This document shows positions 1 through 8,784 of a DNA stretch of 64,000 bases, in pieces. Below the pieces are notes generated by a model, which was not told where the DNA came from, ran no database searches, and was given only the letters and a program-made list of their open reading frames with translations. Each line of letters starts with the position of its first letter. Position 1 is the stretch's first letter. The stretch covers positions 34,276 through 98,275 of the forward strand of contig DDIU01000053.1 of assembly GCA_002338655.1 (NCBI GenBank), written 5' to 3'. The translations under genes were made by a program, and so were the position numbers. This DNA is from Flammeovirgaceae bacterium UBA1842. Lineage in GTDB: Bacteria; Bacteroidota; Bacteroidia; Cytophagales; Cyclobacteriaceae.

Positions 1-589
1 TGATTCCCTTTCTATTGGCATCGTAAGGTGTGCAGGGTTCATCAGATATGGCCATTAAAGATTGAAAACCGCTAACGGTAAATTCCGAAAGGATATCACC
101 ACCCGTAACGATGGCATGGTCATATTGACCCATTTGGATCAGATTTTGAGCCGTAAGCATGGCGGAAACACCTGAAATACAGGCATTTGAGACCACAACT
201 GGCGAATGACGAAAGCCAAAGTGATCGCTTATGGCTTGTGCCATGGCGTGTAACTCAATTCTATTGCCAAATAATTTAGCCTTTTTAGCATCCATTAAGT
301 CAATATTACCCTTGGTGCTAGACACTACAAGAATAGTTCTTGACATATCTAGACCACCTACTTGACCTAAACCATCGCTAATGGACTTGATAAATAGATT
401 TTCAAGAAAAGTGAATTGACTTAATTCAGGAGCGTTGTTGATTTTTGCTCCATAAAATGCATTAGGAGAAATGGTGTTATCCTCGATAGCCTTAATACCC
501 GTTCCACCGGCCATAGCGGTATTGAAGTTTTGATCAGTGTCAAAACCCATCGGACTGATGATATTATCTGCTACGGGATAGATGTTCAC
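1..589 (-). CDS. beta-ketoacyl synthase, N-terminal part (cut by window edge)
   Basis: The window edge truncates this gene; about 196 N-terminal codons are visible. The frame reads as a thiolase-fold ketosynthase, with the nucleophilic cysteine in SNACISG (Cys137 of the visible part) and the N-terminal strand NIYPVADNIISPMG typical of pigment-cluster ketosynthases. It would condense acyl-ACP intermediates during polyene chain growth. I chose a GTG start because it abuts the TAA stop of the thioesterase directly (TAAGTG), which suggests translational coupling. The first ATG (codon 14) would delete the conserved first strand. It differs in sequence from the complete ketosynthase at 2.6 kb, so the two probably have distinct roles or form a pair. 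The His residues of the active site lie outside the window. Confidence 0.85.
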   Translation of the reverse strand, partial: MNIYPVADNIISPMGFDTDQNFNTAMAGGTGIKAIEDNTISPNAFYGAKINNAPELSQFTFLENLFIKSISDGLGQVGGLDMSRTILVVSSTKGNIDLMDAKKAKLFGNRIELHAMAQAISDHFGFRHSPVVVSNACISGVSAMLTAQNLIQMGQYDHAIVTGGDILSEFTVSGFQSLMAISDEPCTPYDANRKGI

Positions 590-1003
590 TTAAAGTAGGT
601 TATTGTTCCTTTTCCATCTGCTAAAAAAGGAAGGTAAAGTTAGATATAACTGTTTGTCTTTGTCTAGAAATACCTGTTCAGAACTACCTGTAGCGTATAC
701 AGCCTCGGTATCTTTATTATAAATTTTGTACGTAAACTTGATTTTTGCAGCCCGGCAATCCACGTAAGTAGTTTCTACAATCACCTTATCACCATAAAGG
801 ATGGGTCGCTTAAACTTACAATCTACTTTAATAAGTGGAATCATATATCCTTGCTCATAAACCTGATAATACCCCAAGTCAAACTCGTCACCAAACCCTT
901 CACGACCGTCTTCAAAATATTTGATATAATGTCCATGCCAAAGGATGCCCATGCTATCAATTTCATTAAAACGTACCTTAATTTCTGTTCTGTTTACCAG
1001 CAT
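590..1003 (-). CDS. hotdog-fold acyl-CoA/ACP thioesterase (4HBT family)
   Basis: A 137-residue single hotdog domain, the usual length for the 4-hydroxybenzoyl-CoA thioesterase family. The N-terminal motif NEIDSMGILWHGHYIKYFED carries the catalytic-type aspartate (Asp16) and the long hotdog helix. In this locus it probably hydrolyses or transfers the finished aryl-polyene thioester, or acts as an editing thioesterase. Its start overlaps the stop of the dehydratase gene (TAATG) and its stop abuts the next ketosynthase, so it is a middle gene of one operon. The substrate cannot be read from sequence. Confidence 0.85.
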   Translation of the reverse strand: MLVNRTEIKVRFNEIDSMGILWHGHYIKYFEDGREGFGDEFDLGYYQVYEQGYMIPLIKVDCKFKRPILYGDKVIVETTYVDCRAAKIKFTYKIYNKDTEAVYATGSSEQVFLDKDKQLYLTLPSFFSRWKRNNNLL

Positions 1004-1437
1004 TAATCTTCTTCTTTTATAAAAATTCTCAATTCGCAGCTTGCCAATAAGGTATTGTCAACATCATGAACAGAGGCCATCGCAATTTGCATATTCATCA
1101 GTTCATTCACAATTTCAATTTTAGTGATAATTTCCTCGCCTTCAGCGGGGAGCTTTCCTATCACAACATTTTTGATACCTGCAATAAAACCCACAGGTGC
1201 TGGCTTATCTAATTCATTGGCCTTAAAACCTGCATAGAGTGCGCAAGTTTGAGCCATATTTTCTATTAGCCCACTTTCTTGAAAAGTAGCGTTATTTACC
1301 AGCAGGTTATCAGCCTTAATTGACAGACCGGAAACGATACTATTTTTTTCAGCGGTAAACAGCTTGTCCACCATTACAAATGGCGGTCGTTGTGGTATAA
1401 ATTTAAAGAGGTCTTCTCCTTGTATTTGCGGTTCCAT
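1003..1437 (-). CDS. 3-hydroxyacyl-ACP dehydratase of aryl-polyene type
   Basis: A 144-residue hotdog protein starting with the FabA/FabZ-like stretch FIPQRPPFVMVDKL (residues 13-26). It resembles the small dehydratases of aryl polyene and flexirubin loci rather than housekeeping FabZ. The central helix ESGLIENMAQTCALYAG carries the acidic residue expected at the active site. It would remove water from the 3-hydroxyacyl-ACP made by the ketoreductase, giving one conjugated double bond per cycle. It sits between the acyltransferase (9 bases upstream) and the thioesterase (TAATG overlap). Family assignment is good; the exact cycle partner is inferred from context. Confidence 0.85.
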   Translation of the reverse strand: MEPQIQGEDLFKFIPQRPPFVMVDKLFTAEKNSIVSGLSIKADNLLVNNATFQESGLIENMAQTCALYAGFKANELDKPAPVGFIAGIKNVVIGKLPAEGEEIITKIEIVNELMNMQIAMASVHDVDNTLLASCELRIFIKEED

Positions 1438-1446
1438 ATGTTATCA

Positions 1447-2328
1447 TCAGGCTACAGCCCCTTTTACTTCTTTACTCCAAAAATCATAAAAATTGAACCA
1501 CTGCAATGGGTAGGCATTCAATTTCTTCTCAAGCTGAGCTATATATTGTTCCAATACCTCTTCAGGGTTTTGCTTACCGCGAATGATAGGTGATGCTGAA
1601 AAATGGTATTCCCTATTTCTACCCCTCACAGCAAAGGCAAAAGAGTAGGGGACATCCAGTTTACTGACTATACTAAACGGCCCCAAAGGGAAAATAGCGG
1701 GTTTGCCCATAAAAGTCTTTTCCATTGTCCTGCTCCCTTCCATGAATCTATCCCCATGCATACAAATAACTTCTTTGTTTTTCAGTACTTCATTTACTTT
1801 AAATATATGGGACAGATCTTGGCTAATGGGAATAACCTTAACGGGATTGTCTTTCATTACTTGGTTCAGGTAATCTTTAATTTTTTCATGCTCAGCTTCA
1901 AACATAAGCACATTTGTTTTGAGGTCAATTTTTTTAAGAAGCAGTCCTGCAATATCCCAGTTGCCAAGATGGGCGCTGATGATTACCCCACCTGTTTTTT
2001 TCAATTCTTCTATATTTTCAATACCGTTGGAAGTGTAACTGAATTTGTCTTGCATGCCAGAGGCTATGGCTACCTTATCAAGTATGGTTTGCCCAAATAC
2101 ATAGTAACATTGATATACCGAAGTAAATGATTTTAAGGCTCCGTAGTGTTTGATTTTTCTAAAATAATGGAATATGCTTCTGGTAGATGAAGGGGCGAAT
2201 ATCACAAAATAAGCCGCTACAAAACGCAGAACAAAATAGGCCGGGTTAAGGCCTAGATTTTTAAGTATGAAAATAAAGATTTTATAGCCTAAAAGGCCTC
2301 CTCTTGTTTTACCTTTCCAAGATGGCAT
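1447..2328 (-). CDS. LpxL/HtrB-family lysophospholipid acyltransferase
   Basis: A 293-residue protein with one hydrophobic N-terminal segment and the HX4D acyltransferase motif SAHLGNWD (His120 to Asp125), as in lipid A lauroyl acyltransferases. Homologues of this kind occur in aryl polyene and flexirubin clusters, where they are thought to join the polyene acyl chain to a lipid or to the resorcinol part at the inner membrane. Its ATG overlaps the ACP stop codon (TAATG), so it is coupled to the acyl carrier. A role in ordinary lipid A synthesis cannot be excluded, but the position between ACP and dehydratase argues for the pigment. Confidence 0.85.
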   Translation of the reverse strand: MPSWKGKTRGGLLGYKIFIFILKNLGLNPAYFVLRFVAAYFVIFAPSSTRSIFHYFRKIKHYGALKSFTSVYQCYYVFGQTILDKVAIASGMQDKFSYTSNGIENIEELKKTGGVIISAHLGNWDIAGLLLKKIDLKTNVLMFEAEHEKIKDYLNQVMKDNPVKVIPISQDLSHIFKVNEVLKNKEVICMHGDRFMEGSRTMEKTFMGKPAIFPLGPFSIVSKLDVPYSFAFAVRGRNREYHFSASPIIRGKQNPEEVLEQYIAQLEKKLNAYPLQWFNFYDFWSKEVKGAVA

Positions 2329-2600
2329 TATGACTTCTCAGCTTCAACTTTGTTGATAACGTAATCGTAGAAATTCTGGAAGGTTGCGATGTTGACAAAG
2401 TCCTCTGGGCTAACCTTAAATCCGAAATTGCTTTCAACTTCAACCACTAGATCAACATAATCTAGGCTGTCAAGGTCAAGTGTTTCCTTAAGATTGGCCT
2501 CTGGTGATATCAATTCCCTTTCCACTTCGAATTCCTCAACTAAAAAGTCGTTGATCTTACCGATGATTTCTTCTCTTTCTAATGTGCCAGTCATACTCAT
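2328..2600 (-). CDS. acyl carrier protein of the pigment pathway
   Basis: A 90-residue acyl carrier protein. Ser in LDLDSLDYVDLVVEVE is the attachment site for 4'-phosphopantetheine. I chose the ATG at 2600 because it follows the ketosynthase stop codon by one base (TAGTATG); the frame stays open further upstream, but that region encodes the ketosynthase C-terminus in another frame. It would carry the growing aryl polyene between ketosynthase, ketoreductase, dehydratase and acyltransferase, all encoded next to it. The AcpS gene at 11.5 kb is the likely source of its activation. Confidence 0.9.
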   Translation of the reverse strand: MSMTGTLEREEIIGKINDFLVEEFEVERELISPEANLKETLDLDSLDYVDLVVEVESNFGFKVSPEDFVNIATFQNFYDYVINKVEAEKS

Positions 2601-2601
2601 A

Positions 2602-3825
2602 CTATTCTCTGAATTTTTTAACAATAATACTTGAGTTTGTACCACCAAACCCAAAAGAATTGGACAAAAATAGGTTAAAATCTTTTTTGATCACATCGAA
2701 CGCGAAATTTAAATTTTTTAATTCGTCTTCTGGATCAGTTAAGTTGATGTTGGGGGCAATAAATCCGTTGTGCATCATAAGCAGGGAATATACTATTTCA
2801 CTAGCACCTGCCATCCACATTTCATGTCCGGTCATGGATTTAGTTGAGCTTAAATAAGGCTGTTTTTCTCCGAATACATTGAGAATGGCCTTTCCTTCAC
2901 TCAAGTCCCCGGCAATGGTGGAGGTGGCATGCGCATTGATATATTCAATTTCATTGGCCTTTACATTGGATTGATCAAGCGCCATCTGCAACGAGCGCAT
3001 AGGCCCCTCTACATTGGGAGCGGATATATGGTCACCATTAGATGAAAAGCCATACCCTAATATCTCGCCAAGTATATTGGCACCACGTTTTTTAGCTGAT
3101 TCAAGGCTTTCAATGATTACAGTTGCACCACCACCACTCGGTATCAGCCCATCCCTATTCTTATCAAATGGCCTTGATGCTTCTGTTGGGCTATCCTGTC
3201 GCATTGAAAATGTGCCCAAGCCATCAAAACTACCCATGGATTGGTAGTTGATTTCCTGTGCGCCTCCACAAATGATTTGATCTTGCAAGCCGTTTTTGAT
3301 CAGGGTATACCCCAGCCCAATGGCGTGTGAGCCACTGGCACAAGCAGCACTGATGGTCATGTTAATGCCCTTCAATTTGAAAATTGTTGCCAAATTCATG
3401 GTAACTGTTGAATTCATTGACTGAAATATGGAGCCACTGCCAATTAGGGTAGTGTCCTTTTTCAATCGCAATTGATCAACAGCGTATATTACTGGTTTGG
3501 CGGAACTGTCATTACCATAAAGGATGCCCACTTCATTGTTTGTGAGAAAATCCTCATCCATTCCAGCCATTTTCAAAGCTTCAATGGTGGCTATGTAGGC
3601 ATACTCGCCCTGTTCAGCCAGGCCGATTCTTTGCCTTCTATTCAATAATTCCTTAAGTGCGGGTTGTGGCACAATACCAGTTAGTGAGGACCTAAACCCC
3701 TGAACATCCCTTTCCGGATCAAGTCCAATACCCGATTTGCCCGCATACAATGAATCACGCACTTGATCAACATTTTGACCAATGCATGAGTAAATTCCAA
3801 TCCCTGTTATTACTACCCTGTTCAT
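2602..3825 (-). CDS. beta-ketoacyl-ACP synthase (KAS I/II type)
   Basis: A 407-residue complete ketosynthase with the Cys-His-His triad: Cys162 in SAACASGSHA, the first histidine in NAHATST and the second in SMTGHEMWMAG. It begins MNRVVITGIG, the normal N-terminus of FabF-like enzymes. The Gly-Gly-rich PSGGGATVIIE stretch also fits the family. It would elongate the ACP-bound aryl starter with malonyl units. It lies between ketoreductase and ACP with 12 and 1 base gaps. Its presence together with a second ketosynthase gene at the left edge matches polyene loci, in which two or more ketosynthases act together. Confidence 0.92.
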   Translation of the reverse strand: MNRVVITGIGIYSCIGQNVDQVRDSLYAGKSGIGLDPERDVQGFRSSLTGIVPQPALKELLNRRQRIGLAEQGEYAYIATIEALKMAGMDEDFLTNNEVGILYGNDSSAKPVIYAVDQLRLKKDTTLIGSGSIFQSMNSTVTMNLATIFKLKGINMTISAACASGSHAIGLGYTLIKNGLQDQIICGGAQEINYQSMGSFDGLGTFSMRQDSPTEASRPFDKNRDGLIPSGGGATVIIESLESAKKRGANILGEILGYGFSSNGDHISAPNVEGPMRSLQMALDQSNVKANEIEYINAHATSTIAGDLSEGKAILNVFGEKQPYLSSTKSMTGHEMWMAGASEIVYSLLMMHNGFIAPNINLTDPEDELKNLNFAFDVIKKDFNLFLSNSFGFGGTNSSIIVKKFRE

Positions 3826-3837
3826 TTATAAGCCAAT

Positions 3838-4563
3838 TTATAATAAACCTCCATTAATTGAAATAACTTCACTAGTAATGTATGAAGAGGCGGGGGAGGC
3901 AAGGAACCCAACTACATTGGCTACTTCTTCTGCCGTTCCGAACCTACGCATAGGAATTACTGATTTAAAATCCTTTTCTTCAATACCATCGGTCATTTCA
4001 GTTTTAATAAACCCAGGCGCCACAGCATTAACGGTAATGTTTCTTCTTGCCACTTCCTGTGCCAAAGCTTTGGTTGCACCAATAACAGCTGCTTTTGATG
4101 CAGAGTAATTTGTTTGTCCTGGCAAACCTTTTATTCCTGATAGCGACACCATGTTAATGATCCGGCCTTGCTTGTTTTTTATCATTTCTGGGATAATCTG
4201 CTTAGTTACATTATAAAAACCCCCTAAGCTGATGTTTACCACATCGTCCCATTCTTCATCTTTCATCCACATCATCAGGTTATCCTTTCGAATACCTGCA
4301 TTGTTTACCAGCACTTCAATGTTTTTGTCTTCATTGGTATCAACCCAGTCTGAAAGTACCTTTCTTACTGCTTCACGATCTGAAACATCGAATTTTAACA
4401 AATCGGCTTTTACATTTAATTGCTCAACTTCTTTTTTTGTTGCTTCAGCGGCCTCTTTATTACTGGTATAATTAATTAGAATATTGAAACCTTGTTTTGC
4501 TAGTTGTAAACAAACTGCCTTTCCAATGCCCCTCGATCCACCTGTCACCAATGCGTACTTCAT
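3838..4563 (-). CDS. 3-oxoacyl-ACP reductase (FabG-like SDR)
   Basis: A 241-residue classical short-chain dehydrogenase. It has the cofactor motif TGGSRGIG (residues 7-14), the NNAG motif, the catalytic serine in NMVSLSG and the YxxxK motif in NYSASKAA, plus the C-terminal GGLL end common in FabG proteins. It would reduce the 3-oxoacyl-ACP after each condensation. It is encoded next to the ketosynthase and downstream of the ammonia-lyase, from which it is separated by 82 bases, so it may share that transcript. A housekeeping fabG role is less likely given the neighbours. Confidence 0.9.
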   Translation of the reverse strand: MKYALVTGGSRGIGKAVCLQLAKQGFNILINYTSNKEAAEATKKEVEQLNVKADLLKFDVSDREAVRKVLSDWVDTNEDKNIEVLVNNAGIRKDNLMMWMKDEEWDDVVNISLGGFYNVTKQIIPEMIKNKQGRIINMVSLSGIKGLPGQTNYSASKAAVIGATKALAQEVARRNITVNAVAPGFIKTEMTDGIEEKDFKSVIPMRRFGTAEEVANVVGFLASPASSYITSEVISINGGLL

Positions 4564-4645
4564 TATTTCTTATAAATTTCAATTAATAGTTTACTAAAAA
4601 CAACCGTTAAAGTATTGATATATTTATTCACATCCAATAGATAAC

Positions 4646-6184
4646 CTACACGTTTACAGGAGAGTTATCCAACATATATTGTTTAACCTTATTTAAATCT
4701 TTATAAATGGGGTAATCATCACTGAACGTTGGGATGATATTTCTAATATCATTGAATGTTTTCTTACTTAAAGGGGACAGCCCTTCGATCTTGTTGAGTT
4801 GATCCAATGCCTGTACGATGGTAATGATTTCAATAACCAATACATCAAAGGTATTGTCCACCACCTTTTTAGTGCAAAGGGCAGCATTGGCTCCCATGCT
4901 CACAATGTCCTGGTTGTCATTGTTGTTCGGAATACTGTGAACATACATAGGATTCGAAAGCATTTGGTTTTCTGCGGTAGTTGAAGTGGCAGTAAACTGT
5001 ACACCTTGCATACCAAAATTATATCCAAGTTTGCCTAAGTTGACAAAAGGAGGGAGGATACCATTCAGCTTTGGGTTCATTAAAAAATTCAACTGCCTTT
5101 CGGCAAGCATGGAAAGCTTTGTTAAGGCAATTTTTAATTTATCCATTTCAAATGAAACGTAATCGCCATGGAAATTACCACCATGGTAAACGTTTTTACT
5201 TTTTACATCTACGATCGGATTATCATTGGCAGAGTTTACCTCATCAATAAGGAGGTTTTGGCAGCTTTCAATGGCCTCCAGTATGGCACCTGATATTTGA
5301 GGTACACAACGGATGGAGTAATATTCCTGTACTTTATTAACAATTACTTCTTCAACCACTTCATTTTCATAAAGCTGTTGTTCACGCTTTCTGATGTATT
5401 TGCTTTGGTCAAGATGTTCCTTAATCACTTTTGCAATTTGACGCTGACCTTTATGCTTTTTGGAACCGTTAAGTTGAGGTGAATAATAGTCATCATATGC
5501 TTCAACAAGTTCGCATATCATGATGGAGGCAGTAGTAGACCATTCAATAGCTCTTTTTGCATAAATAGAATTGATAATGCCTATGCCTGTCATTACGCTA
5601 GTACCGTTCATAACGGCCAGACCTTCACGCAGCTCTATTTGCATTGGCTTAATGTTCAAGGCCTTGAAAACGTCAGCCGTAGGTTGCACTTTGCCTTTGT
5701 ATTCTACTTCGCCTTCACCAATCATTACCAAAGCCAAGTGAGCTAGTTGCACCAAATCGCCACTGGCACCCACACCACCATGTTCGAATATCAATGGGGT
5801 AATATCGTTATTGATAAGGTTGACAAGAACCTCTATGGCGCTATGATGTACGCCCGAATACCCTAATGACAATGTGTTAAGGCGAGCGATCATTGAAGCC
5901 TTCACGTAAGGGGCCGATAAATATTGTCCCATACCCGAAGCATGACTTCTAATTAGGTTGAATTGCAACTGCTTTTGTTCAGACTCTTCAATCTTGTACT
6001 GCGCCATCGGGCCAAATCCAGTATTTATACCATAGATGACTTTGTTTTTTGAAAATTCCTGCAAAAAATTAAAGCTAGTATTTACATGGTCATAAATACT
6101 TGAATCGACTTTGAGTTTGTTGTGGTCAAAGACAACATTTTTTATGTCATCTAGGGTCAAATCAGCAAGGTTAAGGTTAGTCAT
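4646..6184 (-). CDS. aromatic amino acid (probably tyrosine) ammonia-lyase
   Basis: A 512-residue member of the HAL/PAL/TAL family. The MIO cofactor-forming triad Ala-Ser-Gly is at 140-142 in GGVGASGDLVQLAHL; the conserved NTGFGP and IPNNNDNQDIVSMG segments are also present. From memory it resembles the tyrosine ammonia-lyase of Flavobacterium johnsoniae closely over much of its length, including NLIRSHASG around His81, the substrate-selecting position. It should deaminate tyrosine to p-coumarate, the starter unit of flexirubin-type aryl polyenes. Automatic pipelines often name this hutH; the pigment context argues against histidine catabolism. The only hut gene in the window (hutU) is 43 kb away. 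Exact substrate remains inferred. Confidence 0.85.
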   Translation of the reverse strand: MTNLNLADLTLDDIKNVVFDHNKLKVDSSIYDHVNTSFNFLQEFSKNKVIYGINTGFGPMAQYKIEESEQKQLQFNLIRSHASGMGQYLSAPYVKASMIARLNTLSLGYSGVHHSAIEVLVNLINNDITPLIFEHGGVGASGDLVQLAHLALVMIGEGEVEYKGKVQPTADVFKALNIKPMQIELREGLAVMNGTSVMTGIGIINSIYAKRAIEWSTTASIMICELVEAYDDYYSPQLNGSKKHKGQRQIAKVIKEHLDQSKYIRKREQQLYENEVVEEVIVNKVQEYYSIRCVPQISGAILEAIESCQNLLIDEVNSANDNPIVDVKSKNVYHGGNFHGDYVSFEMDKLKIALTKLSMLAERQLNFLMNPKLNGILPPFVNLGKLGYNFGMQGVQFTATSTTAENQMLSNPMYVHSIPNNNDNQDIVSMGANAALCTKKVVDNTFDVLVIEIITIVQALDQLNKIEGLSPLSKKTFNDIRNIIPTFSDDYPIYKDLNKVKQYMLDNSPVNV

Positions 6185-6302
6185 ACGCGAGTTCTAAAAA
6201 ACAAATAAGGAGGATTGATTCAGATAAATTTGCGAGAATTCCCACAAAAGAATATATAATGCGCATATTAAACAAAATATAATACAAGTTTTATGCATTT
6301 GG

Positions 6303-6335
6303 TTTGAAAGGTTATGAAATATAAATCTACTTTTA
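6303..6335 (+). promoter_or_regulatory. possible promoter of the halogenase-like gene
   Basis: TTTG at 6303-6306 is followed after 21 bases by TACTTTTA, one base off the Bacteroidota -7 consensus TAnnTTTG. Transcription would start almost at the ATG (6342), leaving little or no untranslated leader. The imperfect -7 element makes this tentative. Confidence 0.3.
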
Positions 6336-6341
6336 CCTTTT

Positions 6342-7571
6342 ATGAGTAAAACTAAAAATCAGGTTGTAGATGTGCTCGTTATTGGCGCAGGACCTTCAGG
6401 AACGGTAAGTGCTTCTATTTTGAACAAAAAGGGCTACAGTGTTAAAATTGTAGAGAAGCAGCTTTTCCCAAGATTTGTTATTGGTGAAAGTTTATTGCCA
6501 AGATGCATGGATAATTTAGATAAAGCAGGATTTATCGATGCCATCAGTGCATTCGGATTTCAGAAAAAATTTGGGGCAAAATTTTTAGACAATGAAAGGG
6601 TCAGTGATTTCGACTTTTCTGCTCAGTTTACCAAAGGATGGACTTGGACGTGGCAAGTTCAACGTGCCAAATTCGACCATTTATTAGCCAAAGAAGTTGA
6701 AAAAAATGGCGTTGAAGTAGAATATGAATCTGCTGTAACTGCGGTGCAATTTGCCGAAGATGGTTCTTCCATTTCAACAGTCACAAAAAAGGATGGTACA
6801 ACATATAATATAGAGGCTAAATTTATAGTTGATGGCAGTGGTTATGGTAGGGTGCTGCCAAGATTATTGTCTCTCGATAAGCCTTCTGAATTTATGGGAA
6901 GGACTTCGCTGTTCTGTCATGTGAAACCGAAAATGGTTTATGATGAAGAGGAAAAAGATCAAATCCTTATTTTAGTTTATACGAATGAAATTTGGGGCTG
7001 GGTAATACCATTTTCAGATGGAACCTCTTCGATTGGTGTAGTTGGCCATACCGAGGGAATAAAAAGGTATGAAGGCACTCAGGAAGAGAAAATGAGACAA
7101 TGGATACAAGAAGTACCTGCGTTGAAATCAAGATTTACTGATAGCGAACTGATATTCGAGCCTAAAGAAATAACAGGCTATGCCTCTGCGGTTACCAAAC
7201 ATTTCGGAAAGAATTTTGTGCTTACTGGCAATGCGGCTGAATTTATTGATCCGGTGTTCTCCTCTGGGGTTACCTTTGCTACTGAATCAGGGGCATTGGC
7301 AGCAGAGCTTATCGATAAACAGCTTTCTGGACTACCGGTAGACTGGCAAGTGGAATACACGGATTATATACAAAGAGGGGTGGATGTATTTAAGACGTTT
7401 GTATCAAGTTGGTATGACGGAAAACTACAAAAGATATTTTTTAGTGAGCAGTCCAATCCTGAGATGAGACAGCAAATCTGCTCCATATTGGCTGGTTATG
7501 TATGGGATCTGGATAATCCATTCGTTAAGAAGCACAAACGGGCTGTACAGGCACTGGCTGCAGTTTTGTAA
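6342..7571 (+). CDS. FAD-dependent oxidoreductase, flavin halogenase-like
   Basis: A 409-residue flavoprotein with the dinucleotide-binding motif GAGPSG at 15-20, the following GESLLPRC segment, a central Trp-rich motif WGWVIP (residues 218-223) and the FAD-binding stretch LTGNAAEFIDPVFSSG. The WxWxIP pattern is the signature of flavin-dependent halogenases, which suggests ring chlorination; chlorinated flexirubins are known. However, related pigment-cluster enzymes may instead hydroxylate, and I cannot place the catalytic lysine with certainty. It is the only plus-strand gene in the pigment locus, divergent from the ammonia-lyase and convergent with the methyltransferase, so it has its own promoter. 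Confidence 0.8.
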   Translation: MSKTKNQVVDVLVIGAGPSGTVSASILNKKGYSVKIVEKQLFPRFVIGESLLPRCMDNLDKAGFIDAISAFGFQKKFGAKFLDNERVSDFDFSAQFTKGWTWTWQVQRAKFDHLLAKEVEKNGVEVEYESAVTAVQFAEDGSSISTVTKKDGTTYNIEAKFIVDGSGYGRVLPRLLSLDKPSEFMGRTSLFCHVKPKMVYDEEEKDQILILVYTNEIWGWVIPFSDGTSSIGVVGHTEGIKRYEGTQEEKMRQWIQEVPALKSRFTDSELIFEPKEITGYASAVTKHFGKNFVLTGNAAEFIDPVFSSGVTFATESGALAAELIDKQLSGLPVDWQVEYTDYIQRGVDVFKTFVSSWYDGKLQKIFFSEQSNPEMRQQICSILAGYVWDLDNPFVKKHKRAVQALAAVL

Positions 7572-7576
7572 GCAAT

Positions 7577-7625
7577 TAACGAATAACGAATAACGAATAA
7601 CGATTAACCAATAACGATTAACCAA
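7577..7625. repeat. short tandem repeat between convergent genes
   Basis: The 59-base gap between the halogenase-like gene and the methyltransferase is filled with about six copies of a 7-8 base unit (GAATAAC, then GATTAACC variants). The two genes converge here. No clear stem-loop terminator is present; the repeat looks like replication slippage or a length-variable spacer. Confidence 0.7.
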
Positions 7626-7630
7626 AAAGA

Positions 7631-8689
7631 TCAACGTTTACGACACTTAAGAATAGTGTGAAAGCTATGACCGATTAGGGCTGATTCTTCTTCAATGTAC
7701 AATCCTGCTTCGTCTATCAGTCTCCGCATTACTTCCAGACTAAACATCTTACTATTTCCATTGGCAATTACAGTGAAATATAACGAGGTGGCTGTAATGC
7801 AATATTCAGCAGCGGGGTAATTCTGATTGTCGAAAAAGGGTTCCATAATGAAAATGGAAGTGTTTTCATCTACAGCTTGGTGTACGTTTTTGAGTATTTG
7901 TACTACTTCTTCATTTGAAAAACAATCAAGAAACTGACTCATCCAAACCACATCGGCTCCTTTAGGTATTTTTTGGAATTTGTCCAGCAAATTGATTTGA
8001 TGAAAATCGATCCGGTCGGTTAGGTTGTGGGCTTCAACATTTTTGCGTGCTACATTTAACTGTCCGGGCAAATCGAGGATTTTGATTTTCACATCAGGGT
8101 CATATTTGCAACAAGCCAATGACCATTTTCCTGTATTCCCACCAATGTCAAATAGATACTTTGGCTTTGCTTTAAAGAGGATATCGAGCGCAAAAGGGAA
8201 TGCATCATCAGAATAGAAATGGTCAAATTCAAACCAGGACTTCCTTACTTGCTCGGGCAGTTGCGACAAGCCCTCATATACAGTGTCCCATTCGCCAAAC
8301 ACCTTTAAACCTTCTGGTTTGTTGTTTTTAATACTTTCAGTGAGGTATTTAGCGCCATCATAACAAACATCCTGAACAAAATTTATATTAACTTTTGTCA
8401 AGTCATCTTTAAGAATATAGAAACCAATTTTTGTAAGCTTGATCCTGTCTTGATCTATGTATTCTACAACATCGGCTATTTTTGCTGCTTCAAGCAGCAC
8501 CCTTACACCATAATCGGTAAGTTTTAATTCACCGGTGATGTCCTCAACGGTAACGCCATTTCTGTTTTTATGGATGTATTCCAATATGCCTAAGTCTCGT
8601 AAAGCGACTACACACTGAAAAAACAACGGGCCGAATGCCAATTTCTGTGCTTCATATTTAGCATCTACTGCCTTTAATGTATCTTCCAT
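7631..8689 (-). CDS. class I SAM-dependent O-methyltransferase
   Basis: A 352-residue protein with an N-terminal winged-helix dimerisation region (about 15-100), then a Rossmann methyltransferase domain with SAM-binding motif FDIGGNTG (180-187) and the acidic loop IKILDLPGQ. This layout is that of plant COMT-like and bacterial polyketide O-methyltransferases. In the pigment locus it probably methylates a phenolic hydroxyl or ring position of the aryl head group. It is preceded by a 95-base gap and followed by a convergent gene, so it may end a transcript. Substrate is inferred from neighbours only. Confidence 0.82.
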   Translation of the reverse strand: MEDTLKAVDAKYEAQKLAFGPLFFQCVVALRDLGILEYIHKNRNGVTVEDITGELKLTDYGVRVLLEAAKIADVVEYIDQDRIKLTKIGFYILKDDLTKVNINFVQDVCYDGAKYLTESIKNNKPEGLKVFGEWDTVYEGLSQLPEQVRKSWFEFDHFYSDDAFPFALDILFKAKPKYLFDIGGNTGKWSLACCKYDPDVKIKILDLPGQLNVARKNVEAHNLTDRIDFHQINLLDKFQKIPKGADVVWMSQFLDCFSNEEVVQILKNVHQAVDENTSIFIMEPFFDNQNYPAAEYCITATSLYFTVIANGNSKMFSLEVMRRLIDEAGLYIEEESALIGHSFHTILKCRKR

Positions 8690-8784
8690 AAAATCTAATT
8701 AAGCTTTTTTTAGGGTGGCAAATATGCTCGTTTTTTCAATAAAAGTGGCACAATTCTTAAACAGTGTGCAGAAGATACAACCGA

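Noticed and set aside
1390..2130. Plus-strand open frames opposite the dehydratase and acyltransferase genes
   Set aside because: They are antisense shadows: no family resemblance, no ribosome site, and the minus-strand genes are intact with clear motifs.
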